Position numbers and translations under genes: made by a program. 42,064 bases of DNA from Actinomycetes bacterium (GTDB taxonomy: Bacteria > Actinomycetota > Acidimicrobiia > Acidimicrobiales > Palsa-688), in the NCBI GenBank assembly GCA_021788115.1, contig JAJYLA010000015.1, positions 1 to 42,064 on the forward strand, in the 5' to 3' direction. Shown piece after piece: positions 21,851-30,052 of this stretch. The first letter of the stretch is position 1; every line of letters begins with the position of its first letter. The notes under the pieces were generated by a model. The model saw only the letters and a list, made by a program, of their open reading frames with translations. It did not search any database and was not told where the DNA came from.

Positions 21851-22300
21851 TCAGGAATCTGTCTTGATCCCCCGGTCGCCGGCGATCAGCGACTGTCCCT
21901 TCGGCGTGGCGACCTGCAGGAGCCGGCGACGGACGGCTTCCCGTGCCCGCTCAAGGTAGCTGGTGTCGCGGTAGAGATGGAAGTACCCGTTGGCCGCCAG
22001 CAAGGCCGCCTCGAGTTCGAGCACCAGCTGCTCCGGGTCGACGTTGCGGCGGAGCTGTCGTCGCTCGATCGCCTCCCGGGCCGACCGGCGGAGGGAGCCG
22101 AGCCACTGGGTGCGGTCTTCGACGACCCGTTCCCGGACGCTGCGGTCGGGCGGCTGTCGTATTCCGCCACAGCCGATGCGAAGAAACAGCCGCCCGGGAA
22201 GACTCCTCGCCCCACGTAGGACACGAACGCTTCGCACAGGGCATGCAACCGGGGCAGCCCCAACGGGATTCCCGGGCGCCCGAGCCCGGCCGCGGCAGTC
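21851..22300 (-). pseudogene. TetR-family regulator remnant lacking the HTH, with a frameshift
   Basis: The minus strand downstream of phaC encodes the ligand-binding half of a TetR protein. The upstream piece is GLPRLHALCEAFVSYVGRGV with GGCFFASAVAEYDSRP. After a slip near 22150 the next frame continues RSVRERVVEDRTQWLGSLRR and ELEAALLAANGYFHLYRDTS. The N-terminal DNA-binding domain is absent: phaC begins its 3' end there. The remnant ends at a normal stop at 21851. Confidence 0.6.
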
Positions 22301-22310
22301 GGCGCACCGG

Positions 22311-24008
22311 CTACCCGAGCACGTACCTCCCCGGCGCGTCCTCGATCGCCGGGTAGCGCTCGGAACCGATCGGCGGAGGGGGCACCCTCCGGCCCGAGCG
22401 GGACGACGCCCACTTCTCCCAGTCCTCCCACCAGGAGCCCTCGTGGCGGGTTGCGCCGTCCCGCCACTCCTCGGCCGACCCCGTCGCGGGCCCGTCCGTG
22501 AGGAACCACGACTTCGGGCCGGGGGGGTTGACGACCCCGGCGATGTGCCCGCCGTTGCTGAGCACGAAGCGGACGCCGTCGCCGGTGAGCCCCGTCGTCT
22601 TGAACGCCGAGTGCCAGGGCACGATGTGGTCGTTGATCGCCGACACCGCGTACACCTCGCTCTTGACCGAGTGGAGGTCGATCCGCTCCCCGGCTATGGT
22701 CATCTCGCCGCGGGCCAGCTGGTTCTCGATGTAGCAGGAGCGGAGATAGAACGAGTGCATGGCCGCGGGCATCCGTGTGCTGTCGCCGTTCCAGGCCAGG
22801 ATGTCGAACGCCGGGGGAGAGTCGCCCATCAACCAGTTCGAGACCACGTAGTTGAAGATCAGCTCGTTGGGGCGGAGCAGATCGAAGGTCTGCGACATGG
22901 AAGAGGACGGGAGATAGCCCGCTTTCGCCATGGTCTGCTCCAAGCGGGCGACCGAAGCCTCGTCGGTGAACGAACCCAGCGCTCCGGGCTCGGAGTAGTC
23001 GAGCAACGTGTTGAGCAACGTCAGCGTCCCGAGCCGGTTGTCCCCGACTGCAGCCAGGTACCCGGCGGTGATGGCTGTCAGAGCCCCGCCGAGGCACAGC
23101 CCGACGACGTCGATCGTCTCGCTGCCGGTGATCTCGGTGATGACATCGAGCGCCGTGCGGGGCCCCTCGATCAGGTAGTCATCCATGGTGACCGATGCCA
23201 TGGACGCGTCGGGGTTGCGGTAGCTGATGGCGAAGGTCGTATGCCCGTGGCTGATCGCCCACTCGATGAAGCTCCGGCCGGGGGCCAGGTCCATGATGTA
23301 GTACTTGTTGATCCACGGCGGACTGGCCAGGAGCGGGTGCTCGTACACCTTGCCGGCGTGGGGCTGGTACTGGATCAGCTCCATCAGATCGTTTCGGAAC
23401 ACGACCTTTCCCGGCGTGGCCGCCAGGTTGACGCCGATCTTGAAGCCGCTGGTGTCGACCTGCCGGGGCCGACCGCCGTTGTGGAGGAGGTCTCCTGCGA
23501 AGTTGCGGGCGCCCGCCACGAGGCTCGCGCCGGCTGTGTCGAACGCCCGCTTCAGCGCGGCGGGGTTCGTCGGGAGGAAGTTGGTGGGAGCCAGCGCTGC
23601 GGTGAGCAGCTCCGTGTAGATCTCCGCCTTCATCCGGGATGGGACATCCTGCTTCGGTACGTGGACGAGCTCGTCGAGCAGGCGGGCGGCCGCCAGGTAG
23701 GACTGGAGGACGAAGAAGTACCACGGGTTGGCACTCCAGGCCAGGTCCTTGAACCGCCCGTCTTTCGTCTCCGGAGCCAGCGGGCCCTCCGCGGTGCCCC
23801 CGGCCATCCGGGCGATGGCCGCCCCCCACGCCCGCCCCAGGGTCGTGGCGTAACGGCCGAGCGCCGCGCCGGCCGGAAGCGGCCTTCTCATGCTTCCCGA
23901 CAGGGCCGAAGCGAACGCCCGGGCGAGGCCGACGGGGTCGACCTCGACCAGCTGGCGCACCTCCGGGCCGAGGGCTCCAGCAGCGGTTTCAGCGGTCTCC
24001 TTGCTCAT
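22311..24008 (-). CDS. phaC: Polyhydroxyalkanoate synthase (class I-like PhaC)
   Basis: 565 residues, the class I length. The PhaC N-domain shows AWSANPWYFFVLQSYLAAAR-like sequence. The nucleophile elbow is VVGLCLGGALT with Cys305, the usual Ser-to-Cys replacement. The later Asp (SAINDHIVPW) and His (LSNGGHIAGVVNPP) complete the triad. C-terminus EEWRDGATRHEGSWWEDWEK is conserved in the family. It polymerises hydroxyacyl-CoA into storage granules. Start at MSKETAETAA; 17 further codons upstream are possible but unsupported. No phaA or phaB lies in the window, so precursors come from elsewhere. A single GTTTGC, the half-motif of the phasin promoter repeat, lies 19 bases before the start codon. 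Confidence 0.93.
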   Translation of the reverse strand: MSKETAETAAGALGPEVRQLVEVDPVGLARAFASALSGSMRRPLPAGAALGRYATTLGRAWGAAIARMAGGTAEGPLAPETKDGRFKDLAWSANPWYFFVLQSYLAAARLLDELVHVPKQDVPSRMKAEIYTELLTAALAPTNFLPTNPAALKRAFDTAGASLVAGARNFAGDLLHNGGRPRQVDTSGFKIGVNLAATPGKVVFRNDLMELIQYQPHAGKVYEHPLLASPPWINKYYIMDLAPGRSFIEWAISHGHTTFAISYRNPDASMASVTMDDYLIEGPRTALDVITEITGSETIDVVGLCLGGALTAITAGYLAAVGDNRLGTLTLLNTLLDYSEPGALGSFTDEASVARLEQTMAKAGYLPSSSMSQTFDLLRPNELIFNYVVSNWLMGDSPPAFDILAWNGDSTRMPAAMHSFYLRSCYIENQLARGEMTIAGERIDLHSVKSEVYAVSAINDHIVPWHSAFKTTGLTGDGVRFVLSNGGHIAGVVNPPGPKSWFLTDGPATGSAEEWRDGATRHEGSWWEDWEKWASSRSGRRVPPPPIGSERYPAIEDAPGRYVLG

Positions 24009-24623
24009 GCGAATCAGTCTCCGATCTGGCAAACGGGTTCGACGGCCCCTTGCCCCCAAGGGTCAAACACCACTGGTTGCGTCTTCAGGTTTTGTCGTGC
24101 TCGCTCCGGGGGCGAACGTGATCTTCTCGGCCGTGCGAGCGCGTCACGCCGCCCGCTGCGGAGCCACGCGACCGCACCGTCAGAGCCCATGATCGCAGCC
24201 CGGCAGCTGTCGCGTACCCGGGGGCTGACGACGTCCGCCCGGACGGCAGTGACAAGCCGGTCCGCCCGTCCTGCCGCCCCCGACCGCTCGAGGGCCGACC
24301 CTCGCCCGCCAAACGTCCTCGCTTGCCGCCCGATGCGGCGGCGAGCCTGTTGGGGCCCCACCGAGGACATCGCCATTTCTTACCACGTTGGCACCTGGTC
24401 CCCCGTGTGCACCCCTTCGGCCTGCGGTCACCCCCTCGGGGGATCCGCGAGGCCGGCCCAGGGCCAGCCCGCACAGATGCTGCCCAACCGCTATGACCGG
24501 CCATCCAGAACAGGCCCGGAGAGCCCACCTGGGCTCTCCGGGCCTGTGTCTACCCCGGGTGACCGGCGGGGCCGGGGTCGGTGGCTGCGAACCGCGCCCG
24601 GCCTTCCCGCCTGGGGAACCCGC
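24009..24623. other. 615-bp intergenic region between phaC and the phasin gene
   Basis: No supported gene; open frames here are unstructured and Arg-rich. It contains the phaC promoter zone (with a GTTTGC half-site at 24027-24032 on the minus strand) and the phasin terminator hairpin at 24510-24547. The remainder shows nothing I recognise. Confidence 0.5.
24510..24547 (-). terminator. 18-bp perfect hairpin downstream of the phasin gene
   Basis: Arms 24510-24527 and 24530-24547 are perfectly complementary with a 2-base loop; the core is GGCCCGGAGAGCCC. It lies 76 bases after the phasin stop. There is no U-tract, as in many actinobacterial I-shaped terminators. It could also be a processing or stability element. 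Confidence 0.7.
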
Positions 24624-24971
24624 CTAGCTGTCGGAGATGGTGCTCTTGACGGCCGACGCGGCTGCACCAGCAGCGCGAAGGACATTGTCCGCCAGCTCGC
24701 GCTGAAGCTCGAGAGCGTCCTTGGCGACGGCGAAGCCTGCTGCAACGCTCTCGCGGACGGTGTCTGCCCACTCCGAGACCGACGTCGTACCCAGCCCGCT
24801 GAGGACGCTCTCGCCGACCGTCCAGAACGCTTTGCCGGCCAGCTCCTGGTTCTTCTTCACCGAGGCCAACGTGGCTTCGACCAGGGTGTCACCGAACGCA
24901 AGGGCCTGCTCGGAGGGGGACTTGGTGGCGGACGTCCCGGCCGAAGACTTGGATGTGGTAGCGGTAGGCAT
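24624..24971 (-). CDS. Phasin-like granule-associated protein
   Basis: 115 residues, low complexity and helical. A Thr/Ser-rich N-terminus (MPTATTSKSSAGTSATKSPS) precedes amphipathic helices such as EQALAFGDTLVEATLASVKK, WTVGESVLSGLG and VSEWADTVRESVAAGFAVAK. This is the usual composition of phasins, which coat polyhydroxyalkanoate granules and limit their coalescence. AGGAGG precedes the ATG by 6 bases. The promoter is nearly consensus, fitting an abundant protein. It lies upstream of phaC on the same strand but is separated by a terminator, so it is its own transcription unit, divergent from an XRE regulator. Identity rests on composition and context. Confidence 0.75.
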   Translation of the reverse strand: MPTATTSKSSAGTSATKSPSEQALAFGDTLVEATLASVKKNQELAGKAFWTVGESVLSGLGTTSVSEWADTVRESVAAGFAVAKDALELQRELADNVLRAAGAAASAVKSTISDS

Positions 24972-24998
24972 TGTTCCTCCTGTACGTGATCAGTTAAC

Positions 24999-25027
24999 AT
25001 TATAGAGCAAACTGCAAACTAAATCAA
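24999..25027 (-). promoter_or_regulatory. Near-consensus promoter of the phasin gene with tandem operator repeats
   Basis: On the minus strand TTGATT (25022-25027), a 17-base spacer, and TATAAT (24999-25004). The spacer holds two perfect tandem copies of a 7-mer, GCAAACT on the plus strand (25007-25013 and 25014-25020). A regulator bound there would block polymerase; the divergent XRE protein is the candidate. Confidence 0.75.
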
Positions 25028-25099
25028 GCATCCCCACCCTTCTTTCCCCTCGGGCCGCAGGGACCGCTGTCGGGTCCGTCCGGCGATACCGTGTCCCCG

Positions 25100-25450
25100 A
25101 TGAAGTTCGACGCTCAGCTCAAGGCGCTCGGGTCCTTCATTCGCTCCCAGCGGGAGATCGAGCGGCTGTCGCTGCGCCAGATGGCCGAGCTTGCCGATGT
25201 GTCGAATGCCTATCTGAGCCAGATCGAAAGGGGCCTTCATCAGCCCTCGGTGCACGTGCTGCGCTCGATCGCCCAGGCGCTCAATCTCTCCGCGGAGACG
25301 CTGCTCGCCCAGGCGGGGCTCATCGACACGGTCGAGGCGGACGGTCACGACACCGAGGACGCCATCCGCGCCGATACCCATCTCACCGACGAGCAGAGGC
25401 AGGCTCTGCTCGCGGTATACCGCAGCTACCGCGCGGCCAACGGGGCCTGA
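25100..25450 (+). CDS. XRE-family regulator next to the phasin gene
   Basis: 116 residues. The HTH (about residues 12-66) is LGSFIRSQREIERLSLRQMA, then ELADVSNAYLSQIERGLHQP and SVHVLRSIAQALNLSAETLL. The C-terminus is short and acidic (AIRADTHLTDEQRQALLAVY). A TACCGT hexamer lies 7 bases before the ATG at 25100, supporting a leaderless start there rather than the GTG at 25091. It is divergent from the phasin gene. A comparable arrangement, an HTH regulator beside a granule or lipid-droplet protein, is known in Rhodococcus (MLDSR/MLDS), as I recall. I infer that it represses the phasin and frees it when storage granules form. Confidence 0.85.
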   Translation: MKFDAQLKALGSFIRSQREIERLSLRQMAELADVSNAYLSQIERGLHQPSVHVLRSIAQALNLSAETLLAQAGLIDTVEADGHDTEDAIRADTHLTDEQRQALLAVYRSYRAANGA

Positions 25451-25501
25451 GAAGCACGCCGCGGTCGCCGCGGCGCCTGGGCCGGGGGCGTGCCGTGCGT
25501 T

Positions 25502-26065
25502 TCAGCCCGGGGACCCGGTCGCCGCTTCGGCTCGGATGAACCTCGCGAGCATGGCCTGCAGGATGTCGAAGTCGGCATCGAGCTGGCGCCGGGAGTGCTC
25601 CCGGAAACGCCCGGCCGCCTCGCTCACGGCGAATCCGAGGACGGCGGTGCTGACCAGGCGTTCGACCAGGGGGACCCGGCCTTCGGGGACCCCGGCCTCG
25701 CGGAGCGCCGCGTAGACGGCGTCGCGGGTCCGGCGCGCGTCGGGAGTGGTCGCCGGCCTTTGGAGCAGGAGCGGGAAGACGCTCGGGTGCCGGCGGGCCG
25801 AGGCCCGGATGTTCGCGGCGAGCACGCCGAGGCACTCGGACCACGGGAGCCCGGCGGGCGGCGGGGCGAACTCGGTGAGCAGCAGCTCCACCAGCCCGTC
25901 GAGCAGGTCGGCTCTGCCCGCCACGTGCCGGTAGAGGGCCATGGGGGTGACCCCCAGGCGCTCGGCGACCGCGGCCATGGTGAGCGCTTCGAGCCCCCGC
26001 TCGTCCGCGATGGCGAGCGCCTCCGCCAGGAGCCGGCTCCGGTCGATGCGCGCTGGCCTGGCCAC
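25502..26065 (-). CDS. TetR-family repressor
   Basis: 187 residues. N-terminal HTH: DRSRLLAEALAIADERGLEA, then LTMAAVAERLGVTPMALYRH, the standard TetR pattern. The C-domain resembles TetR_C (LLDGLVELLLTEFAPPP, LLLQRPATTPDARRTRDAVY). GTG start, with TATACT as a -10 exactly 7 bases upstream, so leaderless. That -10 is one arm of a 17-bp palindrome that fills most of the 25-bp gap to the divergent ATP-grasp gene. It therefore almost certainly regulates itself and the ATP-grasp gene. Ligand unknown. Confidence 0.9.
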   Translation of the reverse strand: MARPARIDRSRLLAEALAIADERGLEALTMAAVAERLGVTPMALYRHVAGRADLLDGLVELLLTEFAPPPAGLPWSECLGVLAANIRASARRHPSVFPLLLQRPATTPDARRTRDAVYAALREAGVPEGRVPLVERLVSTAVLGFAVSEAAGRFREHSRRQLDADFDILQAMLARFIRAEAATGSPG

Positions 26066-26072
26066 CCGAGTT

Positions 26073-26089
26073 AGTATAGCTTATATACT
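26073..26089. promoter_or_regulatory. TetR operator and shared divergent promoter
   Basis: AGTATA-GCTTA-TATACT, a perfect dyad with 6-bp arms. The left arm read on the minus strand is the -10 of tetR (TATACT). TAGTAT (26072-26077) can serve the ATP-grasp gene with a 5' leader of only a few bases. Confidence 0.75.
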
Positions 26090-26090
26090 T

Positions 26091-27338
26091 ATGAAGGTCC
26101 TGCTCAGCGACGGTTCGGGGCTCACGGCCCGCCAGTGCGCCACCCGCCTGGCCGCTGCCGGCCACGCCGTCGAGGTGCTGACCCCCGATCCGCTGTGCCT
26201 GTGCCGCTTCACCCGTCACGTCACCCGGCTGCACCGGGTCCCGCCGTACGGGCCCGACCCTTTCGGCTGGCTGGATGCCGCCCTGGAGGTCTACCGCTCC
26301 GGCCGCTTCGACGTCCTGTTCCCCACCCAGGAGCAGGTAGCCGTGCTCTCGCAAGCCGAGAGCCGGCTCGACGCCGCCGGGGTGGCCACCGTGGTCCCGC
26401 CGCTTTCGGCGCTGTCCGCGCTGCAGGACAAGATCTCGGCCGCAGCCACGCTGCGCCGCCTCGCAATCCCGCAGCCCGAGACGGCCACCGCGATCGAGGG
26501 GTGGGGCCGGTTCCCTGCCTTCGTCAAGGACCCGATCGGCACCGCCTCGGGCGGCGTCCGCCGCGTGACCAACCGGGCCGAGCTGGAGCGTTCATCGGCC
26601 GGCAGGACCGTGCTCGTCCAGGCCACGGTCGACGGCCCGCTGGCGATGTGCCAGTCGGTGTTCGATCGCGGCTCGCTCGTCGCCTTTCACGCCAACGAGC
26701 GCACCGGGGAGGGCGCGGGCGGAGGCGCCAGCCACAAGCGCAGCATCTCTCTGCCCGAGGTGCGCCGATGCTTCGAAATCCTCGGCCGGGACCTCGGCTG
26801 GCACGGCGCGCTGTCCGCCGACGTGATCATGGGCGACGCCGGACCGTTCTTCATCGACGTCAACCCCCGCCTGGTCGAACCCAACAACGCCTACCTGTCG
26901 GGGGTCGACCTGGTCGGCTCCCTGATGGAGCTCGCCACCGGCGGCCACCCCGCCACCCAGCCGGACGCCAGGACGGGAGTGGCGACCCACCAGCTGCTGC
27001 TCGCCGTGCTCGGGGCGGCCCAGCACGGGCGAGGCCGCCGCGGCGTCCTGGCCGAGGTCGTTCACGCCGCGTCGAGGAGCCGCGGCTACCGCCGTTCCGT
27101 GGAAGAGCTCACGCCCCTGGCCCACGACCTGCGAAGCGTCGTCCCCGTCGCGACGGCGACCGCCGCTACCGTGGTGGCTCCGGGCAGCTGGTCGTGGTTC
27201 GCCGCCGGCAGCGTCTCCAACTACGCCCTGAGCAGCCAAGGCTGGTCCGCGATCCTGCACGCGGAGCCCTCTGCCTCCTCGGGCCGGCCCGGGCCGATTC
27301 CCGGTGCGCGGCGTCAGTCTCGGCGTCAGCCGTCCTGA
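26091..27338 (+). CDS. ATP-grasp domain protein of unknown substrate
   Basis: 415 residues. The N-terminal pre-ATP-grasp fold begins MKVLLSDGSGLTARQCATRL, followed by RFDVLFPTQEQVAVLSQAES. The ATP-grasp core has ALSALQDKISAAATLRRLAI, FPAFVKDPIGTASGGVRRVT (lysine of the nucleotide site and glycine-rich loop) and GDAGPFFIDVNPRLVEPNNA with the Mg-binding D-x-N. These enzymes ligate a carboxylate to an amine via an acyl phosphate. Product and partner are unknown: no biosynthetic cluster surrounds it. It starts one base after a TetR operator and is therefore likely induced by a small molecule. The 3' end overlaps the convergent lipoprotein gene by 13 bases. Confidence 0.82.
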   Translation: MKVLLSDGSGLTARQCATRLAAAGHAVEVLTPDPLCLCRFTRHVTRLHRVPPYGPDPFGWLDAALEVYRSGRFDVLFPTQEQVAVLSQAESRLDAAGVATVVPPLSALSALQDKISAAATLRRLAIPQPETATAIEGWGRFPAFVKDPIGTASGGVRRVTNRAELERSSAGRTVLVQATVDGPLAMCQSVFDRGSLVAFHANERTGEGAGGGASHKRSISLPEVRRCFEILGRDLGWHGALSADVIMGDAGPFFIDVNPRLVEPNNAYLSGVDLVGSLMELATGGHPATQPDARTGVATHQLLLAVLGAAQHGRGRRGVLAEVVHAASRSRGYRRSVEELTPLAHDLRSVVPVATATAATVVAPGSWSWFAAGSVSNYALSSQGWSAILHAEPSASSGRPGPIPGARRQSRRQPS

Positions 27339-28651
27339 GCGGCGCTGCCTTGAGCGCGCCGGGCCACGCCCGTGGGCATGGGGGCCGGCGGCGGGGCGGC
27401 GACGTACCGGTTGGCGACGGCGAGCACGGGGACCTCGTTGCCGAACAGCGGGTAGGCGGCCCGGCCCGCGAGCTGGAACACGTACACGGGCACGAGCCAG
27501 GCGTCGTGGTCGGCCGGGTCGAGGGGCCATGCCCACGCCACGGCCAGGTGCACCCCGGTGAAGGTGACGACGACGGGCGCGACGCCGGCCCGGGTCGTGG
27601 CCGTCACCGCCGCGCCGCCGCCCAGCGGCGCGCCGAGCATCGGCGCCGGGCCGCTGTAGACGATCCACTGACCGCCTTCTTGGAGGCGGCGCACGCCGGC
27701 GGCGACGCCGGCCAGCGGGTAGTCGCCGACGTCGAGCGGGTCGGCCAGCCGGCCGGACGCGGAGGTGACGCTCCCCCCGGCGCCGATGGTCACCGACCAC
27801 CGGCCGCCCGACACCGGCAGCCCGCCGATGCTCGGGGTGAACGAGATGTCCCACGAGGCCGTGCCCCCCGTCGAGGAGGCCGCCGCCCCGGCGAGGTCGA
27901 ACCCGGCGCGGGTCAGCACGTCGCGGGCCCGCCGCTCGGCCTCCGCCCGGGTCGGCAGGCCTGCCACGGCGGTCGTGGTCGGACAGGACGGCGGGGGGCT
28001 GGCCGGCGGGAGGCTGGCCGGCGGCGGGCTGGCCGGCGGGAGGCTGGCCGGCGGCGGGCTGGCCGGCGGGAGGCTGGCCGGCGGCGCCGGGGGGCTGATC
28101 CCCGAGGTGCCGGTCGATCCCGCTGCGGCGACGGCACACCCCGACGAGACGGAGCCGCCCCCCGACGACACCAGCGTCCAGGGCAGCCCGCCGGCCCGCT
28201 GCACCCGGAGGTCCCGGCCGGCGCCCGTCACGCTCCACCCGGAGGCGTCCTCACGCACCGAAGCGCTCAGGCCCAACGCCTCGGCCAGGCGGGCGACGCG
28301 CGCCGAGGTCGTCGTCGCGCCGGCCCGGTAGACCGGCGCGCGGGTCGCCAGCGGCGGGAGCGTGCCGCCGGCCCGGTAGACGACGCTCCCCGGCGCCGGG
28401 AAGGCGATCGCCGGCATCGCGGCCCCGCCGCCGGGGCCGGCCGCCAGCGGCGGGATCGGCCCCGGCGCTCGACCCGCGGCGGAACCGCACCCAGCGACGA
28501 GCAGTCCGATCAACGCCACAGCGCCGTGCGACGCGCGACCCGCAGCCCCGTTCCCCCGCCCGGCACGCCCGCCGGCGACCCCGGCGAGGACCCGCGGACG
28601 ACGATGCCGCCCCCACCGGGGGCCCGGATGACGGAGCTCGGGTGCCGACAC
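27326..28651 (-). CDS. Putative secreted lipoprotein with a proline-rich repeat linker
   Basis: About 441 residues from the GTG at 28651. A lipobox-like LIGLLVAGC lies near residue 54; the leader is long, so the start is uncertain (28753 would overlap the MFS gene). After the Cys comes a domain with PAPGSVVYRAGGTLPPLATR. A linker made of (PPASLPPASP) repeats follows, encoded by a 30-bp minisatellite. The second domain contains LPTRAEAERRARDVLTRAGF, GGRWSVTIGAGGSVTSASG and DHDAWLVPVYVFQLAGRAAY, which look like PepSY/peptidase-propeptide-type modules. It is probably an envelope protein of unknown role. It lies 79 bp after the MFS gene, perhaps co-transcribed. Confidence 0.65.
   Translation of the reverse strand: MSAPELRHPGPRWGRHRRPRVLAGVAGGRAGRGNGAAGRASHGAVALIGLLVAGCGSAAGRAPGPIPPLAAGPGGGAAMPAIAFPAPGSVVYRAGGTLPPLATRAPVYRAGATTTSARVARLAEALGLSASVREDASGWSVTGAGRDLRVQRAGGLPWTLVSSGGGSVSSGCAVAAAGSTGTSGISPPAPPASLPPASPPPASLPPASPPPASLPPASPPPSCPTTTAVAGLPTRAEAERRARDVLTRAGFDLAGAAASSTGGTASWDISFTPSIGGLPVSGGRWSVTIGAGGSVTSASGRLADPLDVGDYPLAGVAAGVRRLQEGGQWIVYSGPAPMLGAPLGGGAAVTATTRAGVAPVVVTFTGVHLAVAWAWPLDPADHDAWLVPVYVFQLAGRAAYPLFGNEVPVLAVANRYVAAPPPAPMPTGVARRAQGSAAQDG
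27991..28080. repeat. Three tandem 30-bp repeats in the lipoprotein gene
   Basis: Copies at 27991-28020, 28021-28050 and 28051-28080; the last two are identical and the first differs by one base. The unit contains GGCTGGCCGGCGGGAGGCTG. Thirty is a multiple of three, so copy-number change lengthens or shortens the Pro/Ala/Ser linker without a frameshift. Confidence 0.9.
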
Positions 28652-28730
28652 GCCAACTTGGACGCCCGCGCGGGCCCGAACGGTTCCCGGCCGCCCCCGG
28701 ATGAGACCCCGAATCGACCAGGCCGTGCGC

Positions 28731-29999
28731 TCACAAGGCTCGGTCCTGGACATCGCCGGTCCGGGGCATCCGCTTCGCGGCTGGTTCGGATCGGTGACGG
28801 CGTCGGGTGAGCTCGCCCCGGGCGAGGATGATGACCGTGACCGCTCCGCTGGCGCCCGCGACGCCGATCGCCGTCGATGGGCCGGTGGCCTGGGCGATGG
28901 CCCCCGCCAGGGTGAAGCCGATGCCCTGGAGGGCCATCAGCCCGGCGGTGTTGAGCGCCATGGTCCGCGCGAAGAGAGGGACCGGGGCGGCGTCTCGAAC
29001 TCGGGCGTCGAGGCCCAGCCCGTAGAGGCCGCACACGCCCGAAGCGACGAGCAGCGGGATGGCGAACCGGACCGGCGGGTCGCTGAAGAACACCAGGTAG
29101 GGGGCGAAGCCCGCCGCGGCAGCCGGTGCTACCAGGCGGCGCTGGCGCGCCGGGCTGAGGCGTCGAACCCCGGCGATGTCGCCGGCGATCATCCCTGCGG
29201 GCAGAGCGGTGAGCCACCAGCCGACCAGGTTGGAGGAGGCGTGCTGGGCGGCCACATAGGCTGCCGCCACCCCCTCGGGGGCTGCGCCGAACATCGGGAC
29301 GAGCCACCCGATGAGCAGGAGCCGCCGCAGCTCGGCATGGGCCAGTACGGCGCGGGCGCCGCGCCAGGAGCCCAGCGTCGCCCCACCGTGGCGGCCGCCA
29401 AGGTTGGGGTGGTCGCCAACGGCGGCCCGCACCGCGATCGAGGAGAAGGCGAAGCAGGCTGCGTTCACCACCAGCAGGCGGGAGGGACTGAGGATCACCA
29501 GAAGCCCGCCGGCGCCGGCGTTGCCGCCGAGTTGAGCCAGTTGGGCCGCGACGCGCATGAGCGACCGGGCCGGCACATAGGCGTCGTCGGGCACGGAGGA
29601 GCGTACAAGCGCCGCCCGGGACCCGCTGGACAGCGACGACAGCGTGCCGACCGCAAACAGCAGGCCGAGCAGAAGGGGGGTCGGAGTGGACGGCAATGCC
29701 ATGGCGACGGCCACGAGCGCCGAGGCGGCGTCGCAGCGGCTGACCAGCCGCCGGGGACGCACGCGATCGACGACACTCGAGAGCACCGCGCCGCCTGCCA
29801 GGTACGGCAAGAACCCCAGCGAGAAGGTGACCGACGCCAGGAGCGGAGAACTGGTGCGCCGGTACACCAGCACCGTGAGCGCCACCGCGGCGACGCTCGT
29901 GCCGGCGACGGACACAAACTGGGCCGTGCACAGGGCTCGGAACTCGTGCGACTGCAACGCCTGGCGGTATCCGACGCCCGTGGATGGTGTGCTGCCCAC
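28731..29999 (-). CDS. MFS transporter (drug-exporter-like, 12 TM)
   Basis: 422 residues, with about 12 hydrophobic helices. The N-half has EFRALCTAQFVSVAGTSVAA and the inter-helix motif VVDRVRPRRLVSRCDAASAL, an MFS-type loop 2-3. YRRTSSPLLASVTFSLGFLP and GTLSSLSSGSRAALVRSSVP are typical of the EntS/MFS_3-like exporters in actinobacteria. GTG start. Only 66 bp separate it from a divergent winged-helix regulator, a common transporter-sensor layout. Substrate unknown. Confidence 0.85.
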   Translation of the reverse strand: MGSTPSTGVGYRQALQSHEFRALCTAQFVSVAGTSVAAVALTVLVYRRTSSPLLASVTFSLGFLPYLAGGAVLSSVVDRVRPRRLVSRCDAASALVAVAMALPSTPTPLLLGLLFAVGTLSSLSSGSRAALVRSSVPDDAYVPARSLMRVAAQLAQLGGNAGAGGLLVILSPSRLLVVNAACFAFSSIAVRAAVGDHPNLGGRHGGATLGSWRGARAVLAHAELRRLLLIGWLVPMFGAAPEGVAAAYVAAQHASSNLVGWWLTALPAGMIAGDIAGVRRLSPARQRRLVAPAAAAGFAPYLVFFSDPPVRFAIPLLVASGVCGLYGLGLDARVRDAAPVPLFARTMALNTAGLMALQGIGFTLAGAIAQATGPSTAIGVAGASGAVTVIILARGELTRRRHRSEPAAKRMPRTGDVQDRAL

Positions 30000-30052
30000 C
30001 CGACCAACGTTGCCGAAGCCCCGAAGCAGCGGAATTGATTCGCCCTGACGCG

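Noticed and set aside
24014..24376. 120-codon frame between phaC and the phasin gene
   Set aside because: Arg/Gly-rich, no ribosome site, no recognisable domain.
21990..24989. A 999-codon open frame on the plus strand across phaC and the phasin gene
   Set aside because: It is antisense to two clear genes. The translation is Arg/Pro/Gly/Val-rich with no family features, a GC-rich shadow.
27991..28080. Possible CRISPR-like array
   Set aside because: Repeats are directly adjacent without spacers and encode an in-frame protein linker, so it is a minisatellite. No CRISPR array was found anywhere in the window.
26135..28810. An 891-codon plus-strand frame across the ATP-grasp and lipoprotein genes
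   Set aside because: Arg/Pro-rich shadow in another frame; the overlapping ATP-grasp protein has clear motifs.
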